Shown here: positions 33,862-43,185 of the stretch, one piece after another
Layout of the letters: the number at the start of each line of letters is the position of its first letter
Numbering within the stretch: the first letter of the stretch is position 1
From: JAWLHJ01 sp039587535
Lineage (GTDB): Bacteria > Gemmatimonadota > Gemmatimonadetes > Longimicrobiales > Gaopeijiaceae
NCBI GenBank assembly: GCA_039587535.1
Contig: JBDHIF010000009.1
Span: 1 to 64,000 of the forward strand
DNA length: 64,000 bases
Direction of reading: 5' to 3'
The notes under the pieces: generated by a model
Told to the model about the DNA's origin: nothing
The model's database searches: none
Seen by the model: the letters and a program-made list of their open reading frames with translations, nothing else
Position numbers and translations under genes: made by a program

Positions 33862-34646
33862 AGGTGCGACCGGATCTCCCATAGATCCGGAAAGAGAGCA
33901 TGGCCCAGGGTGGTGCGGAGGTACGCCGAGCCCGAAGAGCCTCCGGTCCCGGTCTTCGAGCCGATGGTCCGCTCCACCATCTTGACGTGCCGGTACCGCC
34001 ACTCCTGGATCCCTTCGTCCAGGTCGACGAAATGCTCCGCGAGCTGGGCGTTCTTGGGGTCGTTGCGGTAGATGTCCAGCAGGATGTCCTGCAGCGCGGG
34101 CGAAGCCGCCGCAGGGGCCGTGGGGTCACGACTCAGCAGTGTTTCCGGCACCGGGTACCCTTCCTTGGCCAGATACCGGACGAAGCCGTCCCAGAGGGTC
34201 GGCGCAGCCCATCTGGCTTCAAGCGCATCCCGGGCTCGAGTGCCTTCATCGAAGTGGTCCACCACCGAGCGGCGCTTGTGACCCAGCACGAATTCCAGCT
34301 GCCGGAACTGATCCGACTGGAATCCGCTGGCCCGATCCAGATGGTCACGGAACGACAGGAATTCGGTCGGAGTCATGGTCTCGAGCACGTCGAGCTGTGC
34401 CACCAGCACCTTCAATATCTTGAGGATCCGCTGAAGCGTGTGCTGCGCCCTGTGGGTATCTCCGTCGTCCGCGAGGAGGCGGTGTGCGTAGTCGACCTCG
34501 TGGAGCACCTCTTTGAACCACAGCTCGTACACCTGGTGGATGACGATGAAGAGCATTTCGTCGTGCTCGACATCGTCCCGCGGCTGTTGGAGCCCGAGGA
34601 GCTCATCGAGCTTGAGGTAACCGCCGTACGACACCACTTCCGACAT
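33858..34646 (-). CDS. kynA: Tryptophan 2,3-dioxygenase
   Basis: A 262-residue heme enzyme opening the indole ring of tryptophan to N-formylkynurenine. Family blocks are YGGYLKLDELL, HDEMLFIVIHQVYELWFKEVLHE (containing the heme-pocket His), ESFRDHLDRASGFQSDQFRQLE-like SFRDHL..GFQS.QFR.LE, and GTGGSSGSAYLRTTL near the C-terminus. It starts the operon with kynU. No kynurenine formamidase gene lies beside them. Confidence 0.95.
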   Translation of the reverse strand: MSEVVSYGGYLKLDELLGLQQPRDDVEHDEMLFIVIHQVYELWFKEVLHEVDYAHRLLADDGDTHRAQHTLQRILKILKVLVAQLDVLETMTPTEFLSFRDHLDRASGFQSDQFRQLEFVLGHKRRSVVDHFDEGTRARDALEARWAAPTLWDGFVRYLAKEGYPVPETLLSRDPTAPAAASPALQDILLDIYRNDPKNAQLAEHFVDLDEGIQEWRYRHVKMVERTIGSKTGTGGSSGSAYLRTTLGHALFPDLWEIRSHL

Positions 34647-34889
34647 CTGGATCCCGGGGAAGAGAGCTCAACGTGGACGCGTCCGGACAGAAAGATGCTG
34701 GATCGGGTCGGGCGGGGCCACCTCGTGTGATCCGTCCCGACGCGGCCGTCTCGGCACAACAGGTCGGGGGGTGGGGGCGAGCCATCCGTGTGGCCCGTGC
34801 GCCGACCTTGGGGTGGACTACCTTGCCCGAGCCTGGGAAGCTTATGGGTGTCTCCAGACCTCTTCCATCAAAGCCGGAGCCGAGCGCCG

Positions 34890-35603
34890 GTGGCCACCAA
34901 TCTGGTCCAGCTGAACGAAGGCGTGGCAGCTTGCCGACAATGCCCCCGCCTGGTCGAATGGCGTGAGCGGGTGGCGCGTGAGAAGCGGGCGGCCTTCCGT
35001 GAAGAAACGTACTGGGGGAGGGCGGTGCCGTCGTTCGGCGATCCAGACGCGAGGATCCTCGTGCTCGGACTCGCCCCGGCGGCGCACGGTGCGAATCGCA
35101 CTGGCAGGATGTTCACCGGCGATCGCTCGGGGGATTGGCTCTATGGAGCTCTGTACCGTGCCGGGTTGGCGAACCAGCCCGAGGCGAGATCCAGGGACGA
35201 CGGTCTCGCGCTGCAAGACGTCTGGATCTCGGCTATGGTCCGGTGTGCGCCACCGGCCAACAAGCCGACGCCGGCCGAGCGGGACCGTTGTCGCGACTGG
35301 CTCGAGCAGGAGCTGGACCTCCTCGCCGAGCTCAGGGTCATCGTGGCTCTGGGGGGACTGTCCTTCGCGCAGATCCTCCGGGTGCTTTCCCATCGGGGCA
35401 CCCCGGTTCCCGTACCGCGGCCACGGTTCGGCCACGGAGTCGAAGTACCCCTGGCCGGGCACTGCACCCTTCTCGCTTCGTACCATCCCAGCCAACAGAA
35501 CACGTTCACGGGAAGGCTGACCGAGCCCATGTTCGACCAGGTCTGGAACAGAGCGCGCGCTCTGGCGGAAGCAGAGCCACTCGACAGGGTTGCCGGGTCG
35601 TGA
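34890..35603 (+). CDS. Uracil-DNA glycosylase family 5 (UdgB)
   Basis: A 237-residue 4Fe-4S uracil-DNA glycosylase that removes uracil, and in this family often hypoxanthine, from DNA. Cluster cysteines appear in AACRQCPRLVEWRE and in VRCAPPANKPTPAERDRCRDWL. The active-site segment is LVLGLAPAAHGANRTGRMFTGDRSG and the His motif is LLASYHPSQQNT. GTG 34890 starts the domain, while the upstream ATG at 34788 gives an unlikely Trp/Pro-rich extension. The stop overlaps the start of the amidase gene (GTGA). Confidence 0.9.
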   Translation: MATNLVQLNEGVAACRQCPRLVEWRERVAREKRAAFREETYWGRAVPSFGDPDARILVLGLAPAAHGANRTGRMFTGDRSGDWLYGALYRAGLANQPEARSRDDGLALQDVWISAMVRCAPPANKPTPAERDRCRDWLEQELDLLAELRVIVALGGLSFAQILRVLSHRGTPVPVPRPRFGHGVEVPLAGHCTLLASYHPSQQNTFTGRLTEPMFDQVWNRARALAEAEPLDRVAGS

Positions 35604-37159
35604 CGAAGTCTCTCGTCCTGGCCGCGGCGACCAGCGCCTTGCTCGCCCTCCCCACCGCCTCGTCCGCCCAACGGGTGGGGGGGGTGGAGCTCCTCGAGTT
35701 GACGATCGCCGAGGCCCACGAAGCGATGCGCTCCGGCACCCTCAAGGCCCGCGATCTCGTCCTGGCGTACCTTCGTCGCATCGAGGCGTTCGACAAGCAG
35801 GGTCCGAGCCTGAACGCCATCATCATGGTCAATCCCGCGGCGCTTCAACGCGCCGATTCATTGGACGCCGCGCTTGCGCGCACGGGACGGCTCACCGGCC
35901 CCCTGCACGGCATCCCGTTCATCGTGAAGGACAACTACGACACACACGACATGCCTACCACCGCCGGCTCGGCATCCCTGGCCGGCTCCCGACCAGCCGA
36001 TGACGCCTTCCCGGTGCGCCGAATCCGCCAGGCCGGCGCCATCGTGCTGGCCAAGTCGAACCTCGCCGAGTTCGCCTTCACGCCCTTCGAGACGGTGGGC
36101 TCTATGCTCCCGGGGCACACCTTCAACCCGTATGCCCTGAACCGGGTGCCCGCAGGGTCCTCGGGTGGAACGGCTGCGGCGGTGGCCGCCAATCTCGGGC
36201 TGGTGGGCCTTGGCACGGACACGGGCAACTCGATCCGAGGTCCCGCCAGCCACACGGCGCTGGTAGGCATCCGCTCGACGCAGGGCCTGACCAGCAGAGA
36301 CGGGATCGTACCGCTGTCCGCTCACCGGGACGTGGGGGGACCCCTGGCCCGCACCGTCCAGGATGCGGCACGTGTGCTGGACGTCATCGCCGGCACCGAT
36401 CCGGCCGACCCTGTCACGGCAGACGCCGACGCCCGCCGAGCGGACTCCTATGCGGATGACAGCCGTCTTCGCTTGGACGGGGTTGGCATCGGCGTGGTGG
36501 GCCAGCTCGCCTACTCGGAGACCGCCGACGCGGAGGTCCTTCAGCGGTTCCGCGAGGCGGTGGACGACCTCAGCCGACTCGGAGCGAGCATCGTGGAGGA
36601 TTTCGAGATCCCCGACCTCGAAGCGCTTCGCCGGGGCCTCGGCTGCGACCGCTTCCAATACGACATCGAGCGATACCTGGCCACGGTGCCCGACCCGCCC
36701 GTACGAACGCTGGCGGAGATCGAGCAAGGGGGTGACGTCCACGTCACAGTGATGCCCAGGGTACGGCGGATCCTGGCCAGGGACGCGCCAGACCCGCACG
36801 AAAATCCCGAATGCCTGCTGGCCGCGCAGAACGAGGCGCGGCTTCGGGAGGCGGTGCGGGCGGCCATGTCGGCCCAGGGCGTCCAGGCGCTGATCTATCC
36901 TACCTGGAACAACCCCCCCCGGCTTATCGGAGACATGGACTCACCTCACGGCAACAACAGCGAGGCGCTGTCACCACCCACCGGCTTTCCGGCAGTCAGC
37001 GTTCCCATGGGGTGGGTGCGAGACAACGGGCTTCCCGTAGGTCTGCAAATCGTCACCGACGCCTGGGAGGAGGAGCTCCTCATCGGCATCGCATCGGCGT
37101 ACGAGGCCGCGACGCATCATCGACGCCCACCCGCGACCGCTCCACCCCTCGGTCGATAG
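35600..37159 (+). CDS. Exported amidase-signature hydrolase
   Basis: A 519-residue amidase with a signal peptide (residues 1-24, ending SSAQ), so it acts outside the cytoplasm. The Ser-cisSer-Lys triad is visible: Lys in PFIVKDNYDT (around residue 112), the first Ser in PAGSSGGTAAAVAAN (around 186) and the nucleophile in DTGNSIRGPASHT (around 211). The family cleaves amides and some act on peptides. GTG start overlaps the glycosylase stop, giving a coupled pair with no functional tie that I can see. Confidence 0.9.
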   Translation: MTKSLVLAAATSALLALPTASSAQRVGGVELLELTIAEAHEAMRSGTLKARDLVLAYLRRIEAFDKQGPSLNAIIMVNPAALQRADSLDAALARTGRLTGPLHGIPFIVKDNYDTHDMPTTAGSASLAGSRPADDAFPVRRIRQAGAIVLAKSNLAEFAFTPFETVGSMLPGHTFNPYALNRVPAGSSGGTAAAVAANLGLVGLGTDTGNSIRGPASHTALVGIRSTQGLTSRDGIVPLSAHRDVGGPLARTVQDAARVLDVIAGTDPADPVTADADARRADSYADDSRLRLDGVGIGVVGQLAYSETADAEVLQRFREAVDDLSRLGASIVEDFEIPDLEALRRGLGCDRFQYDIERYLATVPDPPVRTLAEIEQGGDVHVTVMPRVRRILARDAPDPHENPECLLAAQNEARLREAVRAAMSAQGVQALIYPTWNNPPRLIGDMDSPHGNNSEALSPPTGFPAVSVPMGWVRDNGLPVGLQIVTDAWEEELLIGIASAYEAATHHRRPPATAPPLGR

Positions 37160-37228
37160 AGGTCCCCGAGGTCAGGGGGTTCCCGAGGGTGCCGAGAACG
37201 ACACGCTCCGATCCGAAGTCGCGCCGAA

Positions 37229-37828
37229 TCACATGGGAACACGGAGACCGAACGCCAAGGCCTCCCGATCTCCGACAGAGGCACCGAAGCGGACCTGTAG
37301 CCCCGAGTTGAAGCCCAGATCCAGACCGAGGTCGAGTGAGCTTTCGATCTCGAGCTCCTCGCCGGGTCCGGTGAGGATATCCAGGGCGACGTGCCCGCCG
37401 ACGCTCGGTGAGAAGACGACATCGTCCCCTTCGATGCTCCAACCCAGAACTACGCCTGCCGGAAAGGTCGCGACCAGCTCCTCACCGACACCGAGTCCCG
37501 CGCCGGACCACCATATCGCGTGAGGCTCGCCGGCGCCCTCCAGCCGCGCGAGCGTCCCGGAGACATCGATCCCGAACAGGGCCGCGAGGTCGCCGGAAGG
37601 ATCCTCCGCGATGCCGACCCGCAGACCCAATCCCACCGGCGCCGGCGACTGCCGCCAAAGGACCAGTGCGCCAATCTCGTTGCCCGGATAGGGCTCCAAC
37701 AGGAGGAGGGAAAGGCCGGAGGGGGCACCGGGCCTGATCATGGTCGGCGCGTCCCAGACGACCTGAGCGGAAGCCGTCATCGGGGCGACCGCGAGTGAGA
37801 CGAGAAGCACCAGAGCCACGCGTTTCAT
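37229..37828 (-). CDS. Exported outer-membrane-type beta protein
   Basis: A 199-residue protein with signal peptide MKRVALVLLVSLAVAPMTASAQ. The mature part has alternating polar/hydrophobic strands (ALVLWRQSPAPVGLGLRVG, VVLGWSIEGDDVVFSPSVGGHVALD) ending in aromatic or branched residues, as in small outer-membrane beta-barrels, though only about eight strands can be counted. The start has GGAGTG 6 bases upstream. The frame upstream to 37966 is not used. Function unknown; the last strand ends in R-V-P-M. Confidence 0.7.
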   Translation of the reverse strand: MKRVALVLLVSLAVAPMTASAQVVWDAPTMIRPGAPSGLSLLLLEPYPGNEIGALVLWRQSPAPVGLGLRVGIAEDPSGDLAALFGIDVSGTLARLEGAGEPHAIWWSGAGLGVGEELVATFPAGVVLGWSIEGDDVVFSPSVGGHVALDILTGPGEELEIESSLDLGLDLGFNSGLQVRFGASVGDREALAFGLRVPM

Positions 37829-37987
37829 GACCACTCCTTCACCTTCGTTGGGGGAGGATCGCGCACCGACGGCACTCGAGGTGCCACAAGACGCGATGCG
37901 GAGGCGATTCTTCGGATCGGCCGGCATCACAGGCGATTCCCGCGACGTGGAGCGGCTCGGCACCATGTTGGCACGATTCGTTCATCT

Positions 37988-40306
37988 ATGGGAAATGAAT
38001 ATGTAGCCCGACGAACCGTGCGCCCCAATGCCATGACCCCCCTCGAATATCCGTCGGACGGCTGGGAGATGTCTCCCGGCCCCTCCACCAACCTCTCCGA
38101 GCCTTTCCCCAGGGCCGGGCGCGCCACACACCGGGTGAGGCGATTCCGGATTTCGACCGTTCGGGTTGCGGCCCGTCGCATCTCCTCATTGGCCGGCTCG
38201 CTCCGCCCGCTACCGATCTGGGCCCGGGTCGCGGCGGCGGCCGGCGTCACGGTGCTGGCACTCACTTCGGCGGCTCGTGGATTCTCCGTGACCTGCGCCC
38301 CGGAGATGTCGTGCGTGACGATCCAGGACCTCGCGGCGGGAGCTCCGCTCCCAGAGGCGATCGAGCTCCTCGATCGCGAGGGCGAGACGCTCGCCGAGGT
38401 CGCCGGGCCGCTCCGGCGAGCCCTTCCCGACTCCGTGATTCCCGAGCGAATCCGACGGGCTTTCGTGGCCGTGGAGGACCGCCGCTTCTACGACCACGGA
38501 GGCGTGGACGCCCGCGGAGTGGTCCGCGCGGCGGTCCGGAACGTCCGCGCCGGTGAGGTAGAGGAGGGCGCCAGCACCATACCCATGCAGCTCGTCCGCA
38601 CCTTGTGGAGCGAATCGCTTCGGGAGGTGGGCCCCTGGAGACGGAAGATGATCGAAGCCACGACGGCACCCCGGCTCATCGATCTTCTGGGTCATGAGCG
38701 GGTCCTGACGCTGTACCTGAACTCCATCTACATGGGGAACGGCATTTACGGCATCGAGCGCGCGGCCCGTTACTACTTCGGCGCCGGCGTCGGTGAGCTC
38801 GGCACGGGAGAGATCGCCACGTTGGTAGGGATGACTCAGGGTCCCGAGCGATACGAGCCACGCCGCCACCCCGAGCGGGCTCGAGCGCGGCGGGACGTGG
38901 TGCTGGGAATCCTCGAGAGCGACGGGCTCGTGACCGCCGAGGAAGCCGAAACGGCCCGGTCCCGCCCCGTAGAGACGATCGACAAGCCGCACCTGAATCG
39001 CCGCCGGAGCTACGTCTCCGCCGCCGTCACCCGGGAGCTTCGAGAGGTGACGCCCGAGCTCGCCGGGGTACCCGGTCTTCGTGTCTTCACGACGATCGAC
39101 CCCGTGGTCCAGAGAGAGGGCGAGCGCGCGCTCCTCACCCAGCTCGAAGCCATCGAGACCGGCGCATTCGGTTCGTACGAGGCGCGTGACAGCACCACCC
39201 GACTGCAGAGTGCCGCGGTGGCGGTGGACCCGTACTCCGGCGCGGTCCGCGCATGGGTCGGCGGCCGGGACTTCCAAGAATCCCAGTTCGACCGAGTCGA
39301 TCAGGCGCGGCGCCAGGTCGGATCATTGGTGAAGCCGTTCCTGGTGGCTTCCGCGTTGGAGCGAGGATTGAAGATCCTGACCCCGGTCTCGGCGGACACC
39401 GTCCCCATCCAGAGCGCCAACGGCCCTTGGCTGCCGGCCGACCACGTGCAGGAGACGGTGCTTCCGCTGCGTGAGGCGCTGGTTCGATCTTCGAATCGGG
39501 CGGCAGCTCACCTCGCGATGGACCTCGGGCTGGATGCGATCCGGGCGGTGGGGCACGACGTGGGCATCGCAAGCACCATCCCCGCCGTACCGGCCACGGC
39601 GATCGGAGCCTTCGACGCCTCGCTCCTGGAGATGACCGGAGCGTACGCGGTCTTCGGTAACGGCGGACGGGCCGTCGACCCATACCTCATCGACCGTATC
39701 GAAGCACGCGACGGCAAAATTCTATGGGAGCGTGAGATCCCGGACGGCGAGCCCGTGGTGCTCGACCGCGTTACGAGCTTCGTGGTGCTCGACGCCATGC
39801 GAGACGTGGTGGACCGAGGAACCGCGTTCTCGATACGAGCATCGGGATACCACGGTGCTGCGGCCGGGAAGACCGGGACGACCAACGATGGGCGTGACGC
39901 CTGGTTCGTGGGACTGACGCCGGACCTGGTGGCTGGTGTCTGGGTGGGGCATGACACGCCGGACCAGATCGTGGAGGACCGGGGGGGTGGGGCGTTGGCT
40001 GCACCAACCTGGGGCCGGTGGATGCGTGCGCTCGAGCGTGAAGGGATTCGCTCCAGCGCAGTCTGGGTGCCGCCGGTAGGGGTCGAGTACGTGCGCTACG
40101 ACCCGGTCACCGGCGAATCTCTCGCCAACGGCTGCGGCTCACCGTCGGGCGAGCAGGCACGTCACGCTTGGATCGAGGCGGGAAGCGCCCCTCAGCACCA
40201 GTGCAGAGGCGGGTTGTCCGGCTGGTTCCAGAGGGCGTGGCGCTGGGTGGCACCGCCGAACGTGGAGCCAGTGCGGCCTCGGCGATTACGGCGCCAGGGC
40301 GGATAG
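37988..40306 (+). CDS. Class A penicillin-binding protein (PBP1-like)
   Basis: A 772-residue bifunctional peptidoglycan synthase anchored by one span around residues 75-95. The glycosyltransferase part (GT51) shows VAVEDRRFYDHGGVDARG (catalytic Glu, around residue 162), EGASTIPMQLVRTLW and the RKMIE region. The transpeptidase has the Ser-x-x-Lys in GSLVKPFL (around 448), SSNRAAA and KTGTTNDGRDAW. The C-terminus after 690 holds three cysteines. The N-terminal 60 residues are Arg/Pro-rich; inner ATGs at 38033 and 38068 are alternative starts. Confidence 0.92.
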   Translation: MGNEYVARRTVRPNAMTPLEYPSDGWEMSPGPSTNLSEPFPRAGRATHRVRRFRISTVRVAARRISSLAGSLRPLPIWARVAAAAGVTVLALTSAARGFSVTCAPEMSCVTIQDLAAGAPLPEAIELLDREGETLAEVAGPLRRALPDSVIPERIRRAFVAVEDRRFYDHGGVDARGVVRAAVRNVRAGEVEEGASTIPMQLVRTLWSESLREVGPWRRKMIEATTAPRLIDLLGHERVLTLYLNSIYMGNGIYGIERAARYYFGAGVGELGTGEIATLVGMTQGPERYEPRRHPERARARRDVVLGILESDGLVTAEEAETARSRPVETIDKPHLNRRRSYVSAAVTRELREVTPELAGVPGLRVFTTIDPVVQREGERALLTQLEAIETGAFGSYEARDSTTRLQSAAVAVDPYSGAVRAWVGGRDFQESQFDRVDQARRQVGSLVKPFLVASALERGLKILTPVSADTVPIQSANGPWLPADHVQETVLPLREALVRSSNRAAAHLAMDLGLDAIRAVGHDVGIASTIPAVPATAIGAFDASLLEMTGAYAVFGNGGRAVDPYLIDRIEARDGKILWEREIPDGEPVVLDRVTSFVVLDAMRDVVDRGTAFSIRASGYHGAAAGKTGTTNDGRDAWFVGLTPDLVAGVWVGHDTPDQIVEDRGGGALAAPTWGRWMRALEREGIRSSAVWVPPVGVEYVRYDPVTGESLANGCGSPSGEQARHAWIEAGSAPQHQCRGGLSGWFQRAWRWVAPPNVEPVRPRRLRRQGG

Positions 40307-40461
40307 TCGACGACCGTCGCCGAGCTCATTGGCCCGAAGCGGCCCCAAGACACCCGCATCGGCGACCCACCCCGACACCAGCGTGTTCGGTTGCCACCCG
40401 GCATGAGCGGGGCCACCTTGCCTCAGCATCGACCCATTCCGCAACCCACGAAGGATCCCAG

Positions 40462-41811
40462 ATGAAGACGCTTCGTTTCCTGGTCATCGCCGCCGTGCTC
40501 ATCGGCTCGGCCGCGCCGGTGGCCGCTCAGGCCGTCCCCTGGTCACCCCTCCAGCGGGGTAGCGACAACATCGAGGTGCTCGGACACATTCCTCTCGGCC
40601 CCCGCTTATCCGTGGCGGACATGGAGCTCGAGCAGGAGATGCATCGCCCGTTCGCCTACGTCGCGCGAATGCAGTACGGGCCCGTCGGCCCGAAGGGGCT
40701 CGACATCATCAACCTGGAAGACCCGGAGAACCCCGAGCTCATCTACGAGTGGCGCATCGAGAATCAGGATCTCCACCTCCCGACCGGTGGGATGGACACC
40801 AAGCACTTCAAGTGGAACGATCGCTACTACGCGGTCCAGTCCCTCCAGTTTGGGCAGGGCGGTCCCAACTCGGACCTCGGCGCGGTGATCCTGGACGTGA
40901 CCGGGCTGCCGGACCCGAGCTCGGTGGAAGAAATCGCCCGCATTCGTGAGCCCGAGATGCCCGGGGGCTTCCACAACATCTTCATCTACAAGCACTCCAA
41001 CGACCGGGTCTACCTCTTCACCACGGCCAACGCGCCCGGTGCGCTGATTTACGACCTGGGCATGGTCGTGGAGGGCGACCTCGAGAACGCGCGGGTCGGC
41101 ATGGTGCCCGTGCCCGAGTCGGCCCTCGGCAGCGGAGGCGGACGGGGCTACCACGACTTCTACGTCGGGTACCATCCGGATACGGGAGAGGATCGCTTCT
41201 ACGGCGGGGGCACCGGCGGCTACTACATCTACGACGTGACGAGCCTGGAGGCCCCGGAGCTGCGGATCACCTTGACGGGCGTCTCCGGAGTGAACTACGG
41301 CCACACCTTCACGCCGACGCCCGACGGCCGCTACGTCATCGCCGAGACCGAATACCAGTACGCGCCGCTCCGGATCTTCGATCTCCAGCCTGCGCTCGAG
41401 GGGGAGCAGACGAACATCAGCTCGCCCATCTCGGCATGGACTGCGGACTGGCAGAACCTGGTGCACAACCACGAGGTGCGCTGGCCCTACGTGTTCGTGT
41501 CCGGATACCTGGACGGCCTGCAGGTCTTCAACATGCAGGACCCGGCCAACCCGGTCACCGTGGGCTACTTCGACACCTACGTCGGCCCGCCGAACACCGA
41601 TCGGTACAGCATGTTCAACGGCGCCTTCGGAGTGGACGTGCGCAACGAGGACGGGCTCATCGTGGTTAGCGACATGTCCACAGGTCTGTGGACTTTCCGC
41701 ATGGACGGGTTCCAGGGCTGGAACGGTGAGCACTGGGGTATGCCCGACATTTCGTCCGCCCAGAAGTGGGACGAGCCTCTGGTGCGGAGGCCGGTCAGCC
41801 AGCAGCGCTGA
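40462..41811 (+). CDS. Exported LVIVD-type beta-propeller protein
   Basis: A 449-residue protein with a signal peptide (MKTLRFLVIAAVLIGSAAPVAAQ). Repeated blade motifs of the LVIVD kind are visible: GLDIINLEDPENPELIYEW, AVILDVTGLPDPSS, YYIYDVTSLEAPELRI, LQVFNMQDPANPVTVGYFDTY and LIVVSDMSTGLWTFRM. The pattern suggests a propeller with metal or ligand sites at the blade edges. Function unknown. GAAGGATCC lies before the ATG. A strong terminator follows. Confidence 0.82.
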   Translation: MKTLRFLVIAAVLIGSAAPVAAQAVPWSPLQRGSDNIEVLGHIPLGPRLSVADMELEQEMHRPFAYVARMQYGPVGPKGLDIINLEDPENPELIYEWRIENQDLHLPTGGMDTKHFKWNDRYYAVQSLQFGQGGPNSDLGAVILDVTGLPDPSSVEEIARIREPEMPGGFHNIFIYKHSNDRVYLFTTANAPGALIYDLGMVVEGDLENARVGMVPVPESALGSGGGRGYHDFYVGYHPDTGEDRFYGGGTGGYYIYDVTSLEAPELRITLTGVSGVNYGHTFTPTPDGRYVIAETEYQYAPLRIFDLQPALEGEQTNISSPISAWTADWQNLVHNHEVRWPYVFVSGYLDGLQVFNMQDPANPVTVGYFDTYVGPPNTDRYSMFNGAFGVDVRNEDGLIVVSDMSTGLWTFRMDGFQGWNGEHWGMPDISSAQKWDEPLVRRPVSQQR

Positions 41812-41831
41812 CTCGAGCCGGTATCGAGCTC

Positions 41832-41867
41832 AAGAAGGGCCGCCGGGGCACCCCGGCGGCCCTTCTT
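41832..41867 (+). terminator. Strong intrinsic terminator
   Basis: A 17-bp stem (aagaagggccgccgggg and its complement) with a 2-base loop is followed by a pyrimidine-rich TTC-type tail (ctttctcgg). It lies just past the propeller gene, between convergent genes. Confidence 0.85.
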
Positions 41868-41919
41868 CTTTCTCGGTAGGCGAGGTCGGGCTCGCGCGTG
41901 CTACCGCCCGCACACCCCT

Positions 41920-42327
41920 TCAGGGCCGGTATGCGATGGCGTCGATCTCGACCCGAAGCCCCCGGTCGGGCAGTGACGCCACCTGAACTGTGGTGCGCGC
42001 CGGGCGGTGACCCCCGAACACCCGCGCATACACCGCGTTCATGGCCTCGAAGTCTCTGAGATCGACCAGGAAGACGCCGCAGCGGAGCACACGGGAAAGG
42101 TCGCTCCCCGCGGCCTTCAGGATGGCCTCGATGTTCTTGAAGACCTGCTCTGTCTGCGTCTCCACGTCGTCGCCAGCCAACGCTCCGGTGGCTGGGTCGG
42201 TGGCGCCCTGCCCCGACACGATGACCAGACGATCCAAGGTGATGCCGGGAACGTAGGGGCCGATGGGCTTGGGCAGGCCCTCGGCGAAGACGGGCTCGTG
42301 GGTGGGCCGGTCCGGGACTCCAGACAT
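41920..42327 (-). CDS. RidA/YjgF family protein
   Basis: A 135-residue Rid-type protein that normally hydrolyses reactive enamine/imine intermediates from PLP enzymes. Pattern: GLPKPIGPYVPG, IVSGQGATDPATG, QTEQVFKNIEAILKAAGSDLSRVLRCGVFLVDLRDF, the arginine in HRPARTTVQV and VEIDAIA. The active-site Arg is present. No signal peptide, unlike the second Rid protein in this window. Encoded alone. Confidence 0.9.
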   Translation of the reverse strand: MSGVPDRPTHEPVFAEGLPKPIGPYVPGITLDRLVIVSGQGATDPATGALAGDDVETQTEQVFKNIEAILKAAGSDLSRVLRCGVFLVDLRDFEAMNAVYARVFGGHRPARTTVQVASLPDRGLRVEIDAIAYRP

Positions 42328-42593
42328 CCGGTGCCTCCATGACAGAGTGGTCCAGGCCCCACTGGGTGGGGAGACGAGGTCCCAACCAAGCGACTGGACC
42401 GACGCGTGTCCAGCAGCGCCTGTGTGGTCCTTCCCGTGGTCATGTGGTCATGGACGCCTCGGGCCCTGAAGCGCTCCCAAGCGCTTGTTCGCGCACCCGC
42501 GCGCCCATAGGCTCCTTTTCGGGCGTCACGGGTAGCAGCCGGGGACCGCTCAAGAGGACCTCGCGGAGGCCCCGGGGACCCGCACACCGCAGC

Positions 42594-43184
42594 ATGGAAC
42601 ACGTCGCCATGGAAACCAGCTTCTTCCTCGTCGCCGCATGGCTCGCGGCCGTCGGCGTCGAGCCTGTCGCTCCAGTGGTCGCCTCGACTCCGGCACCGCA
42701 GTTCTGCGCCACATCCTACGGCCCGGACTACTATGCCTTTCCGCTCGCCGCGACCCAAAACATTCCGGGCACGGGGTACGCCCGCGGTCGGGCCGAGATC
42801 TCCGTACCCGTGACGTCCCCCTTCCCCGTGGCCGTTGGCCTGGACGGTAGCTACCTGTACCAGGTGGACGTCTCGATCGACAACATGCGCGCACCGCGCT
42901 ACGGCCAGCTCGTGGCCTGGGTGACCACCTCGGACCTCGAGCGCATAGAGCGGATCGGCACCCTGGACGAGCGCATGCGAGCCAGCGGCCCGGTCTCCTG
43001 GAACAAGTTCCTGGTGGTGATCACCCTGGAGGACTCGGACGCCGCCGGCGACGAGGTGGGAGCGGAGATGTGGACCGGCCCCATCGTGTTCCGGGGGATG
43101 TCGCGGAGCGGTGCCATGCACACCATGCTCGGTCATGGCGCGCTCCAGCAGGAGAACTGCACGTCCTACGGATTCGGTGCCTGA
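42594..43184 (+). CDS. Exported protein ahead of multicopper oxidase
   Basis: A 196-residue product, with a signal peptide after MEHVAMETSFFLVAAWL (a later ATG at 42609 is possible). The mature part holds VPVTSPFPVAVGLDGSYLYQVDVSID and LVAWVTTSDLERIERIGTLDE and has two or three cysteines (PQFCATS, ENCTSYG). The family is unknown to me. The end lies 1 base from the multicopper oxidase start, so the pair is an operon. A role as partner or sensor in copper oxidation is only context. Confidence 0.7.
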   Translation: MEHVAMETSFFLVAAWLAAVGVEPVAPVVASTPAPQFCATSYGPDYYAFPLAATQNIPGTGYARGRAEISVPVTSPFPVAVGLDGSYLYQVDVSIDNMRAPRYGQLVAWVTTSDLERIERIGTLDERMRASGPVSWNKFLVVITLEDSDAAGDEVGAEMWTGPIVFRGMSRSGAMHTMLGHGALQQENCTSYGFGA

Positions 43185-43185
43185 C

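Noticed and set aside
34788..34889. ATG extension of the uracil-DNA glycosylase
   Set aside because: It is Trp/Pro-rich and precedes the conserved N-terminus; the GTG at 34890 fits better.
35135..35599. Upstream extension of the amidase frame
   Set aside because: It reads through the glycosylase gene in another frame and would bury the signal peptide.
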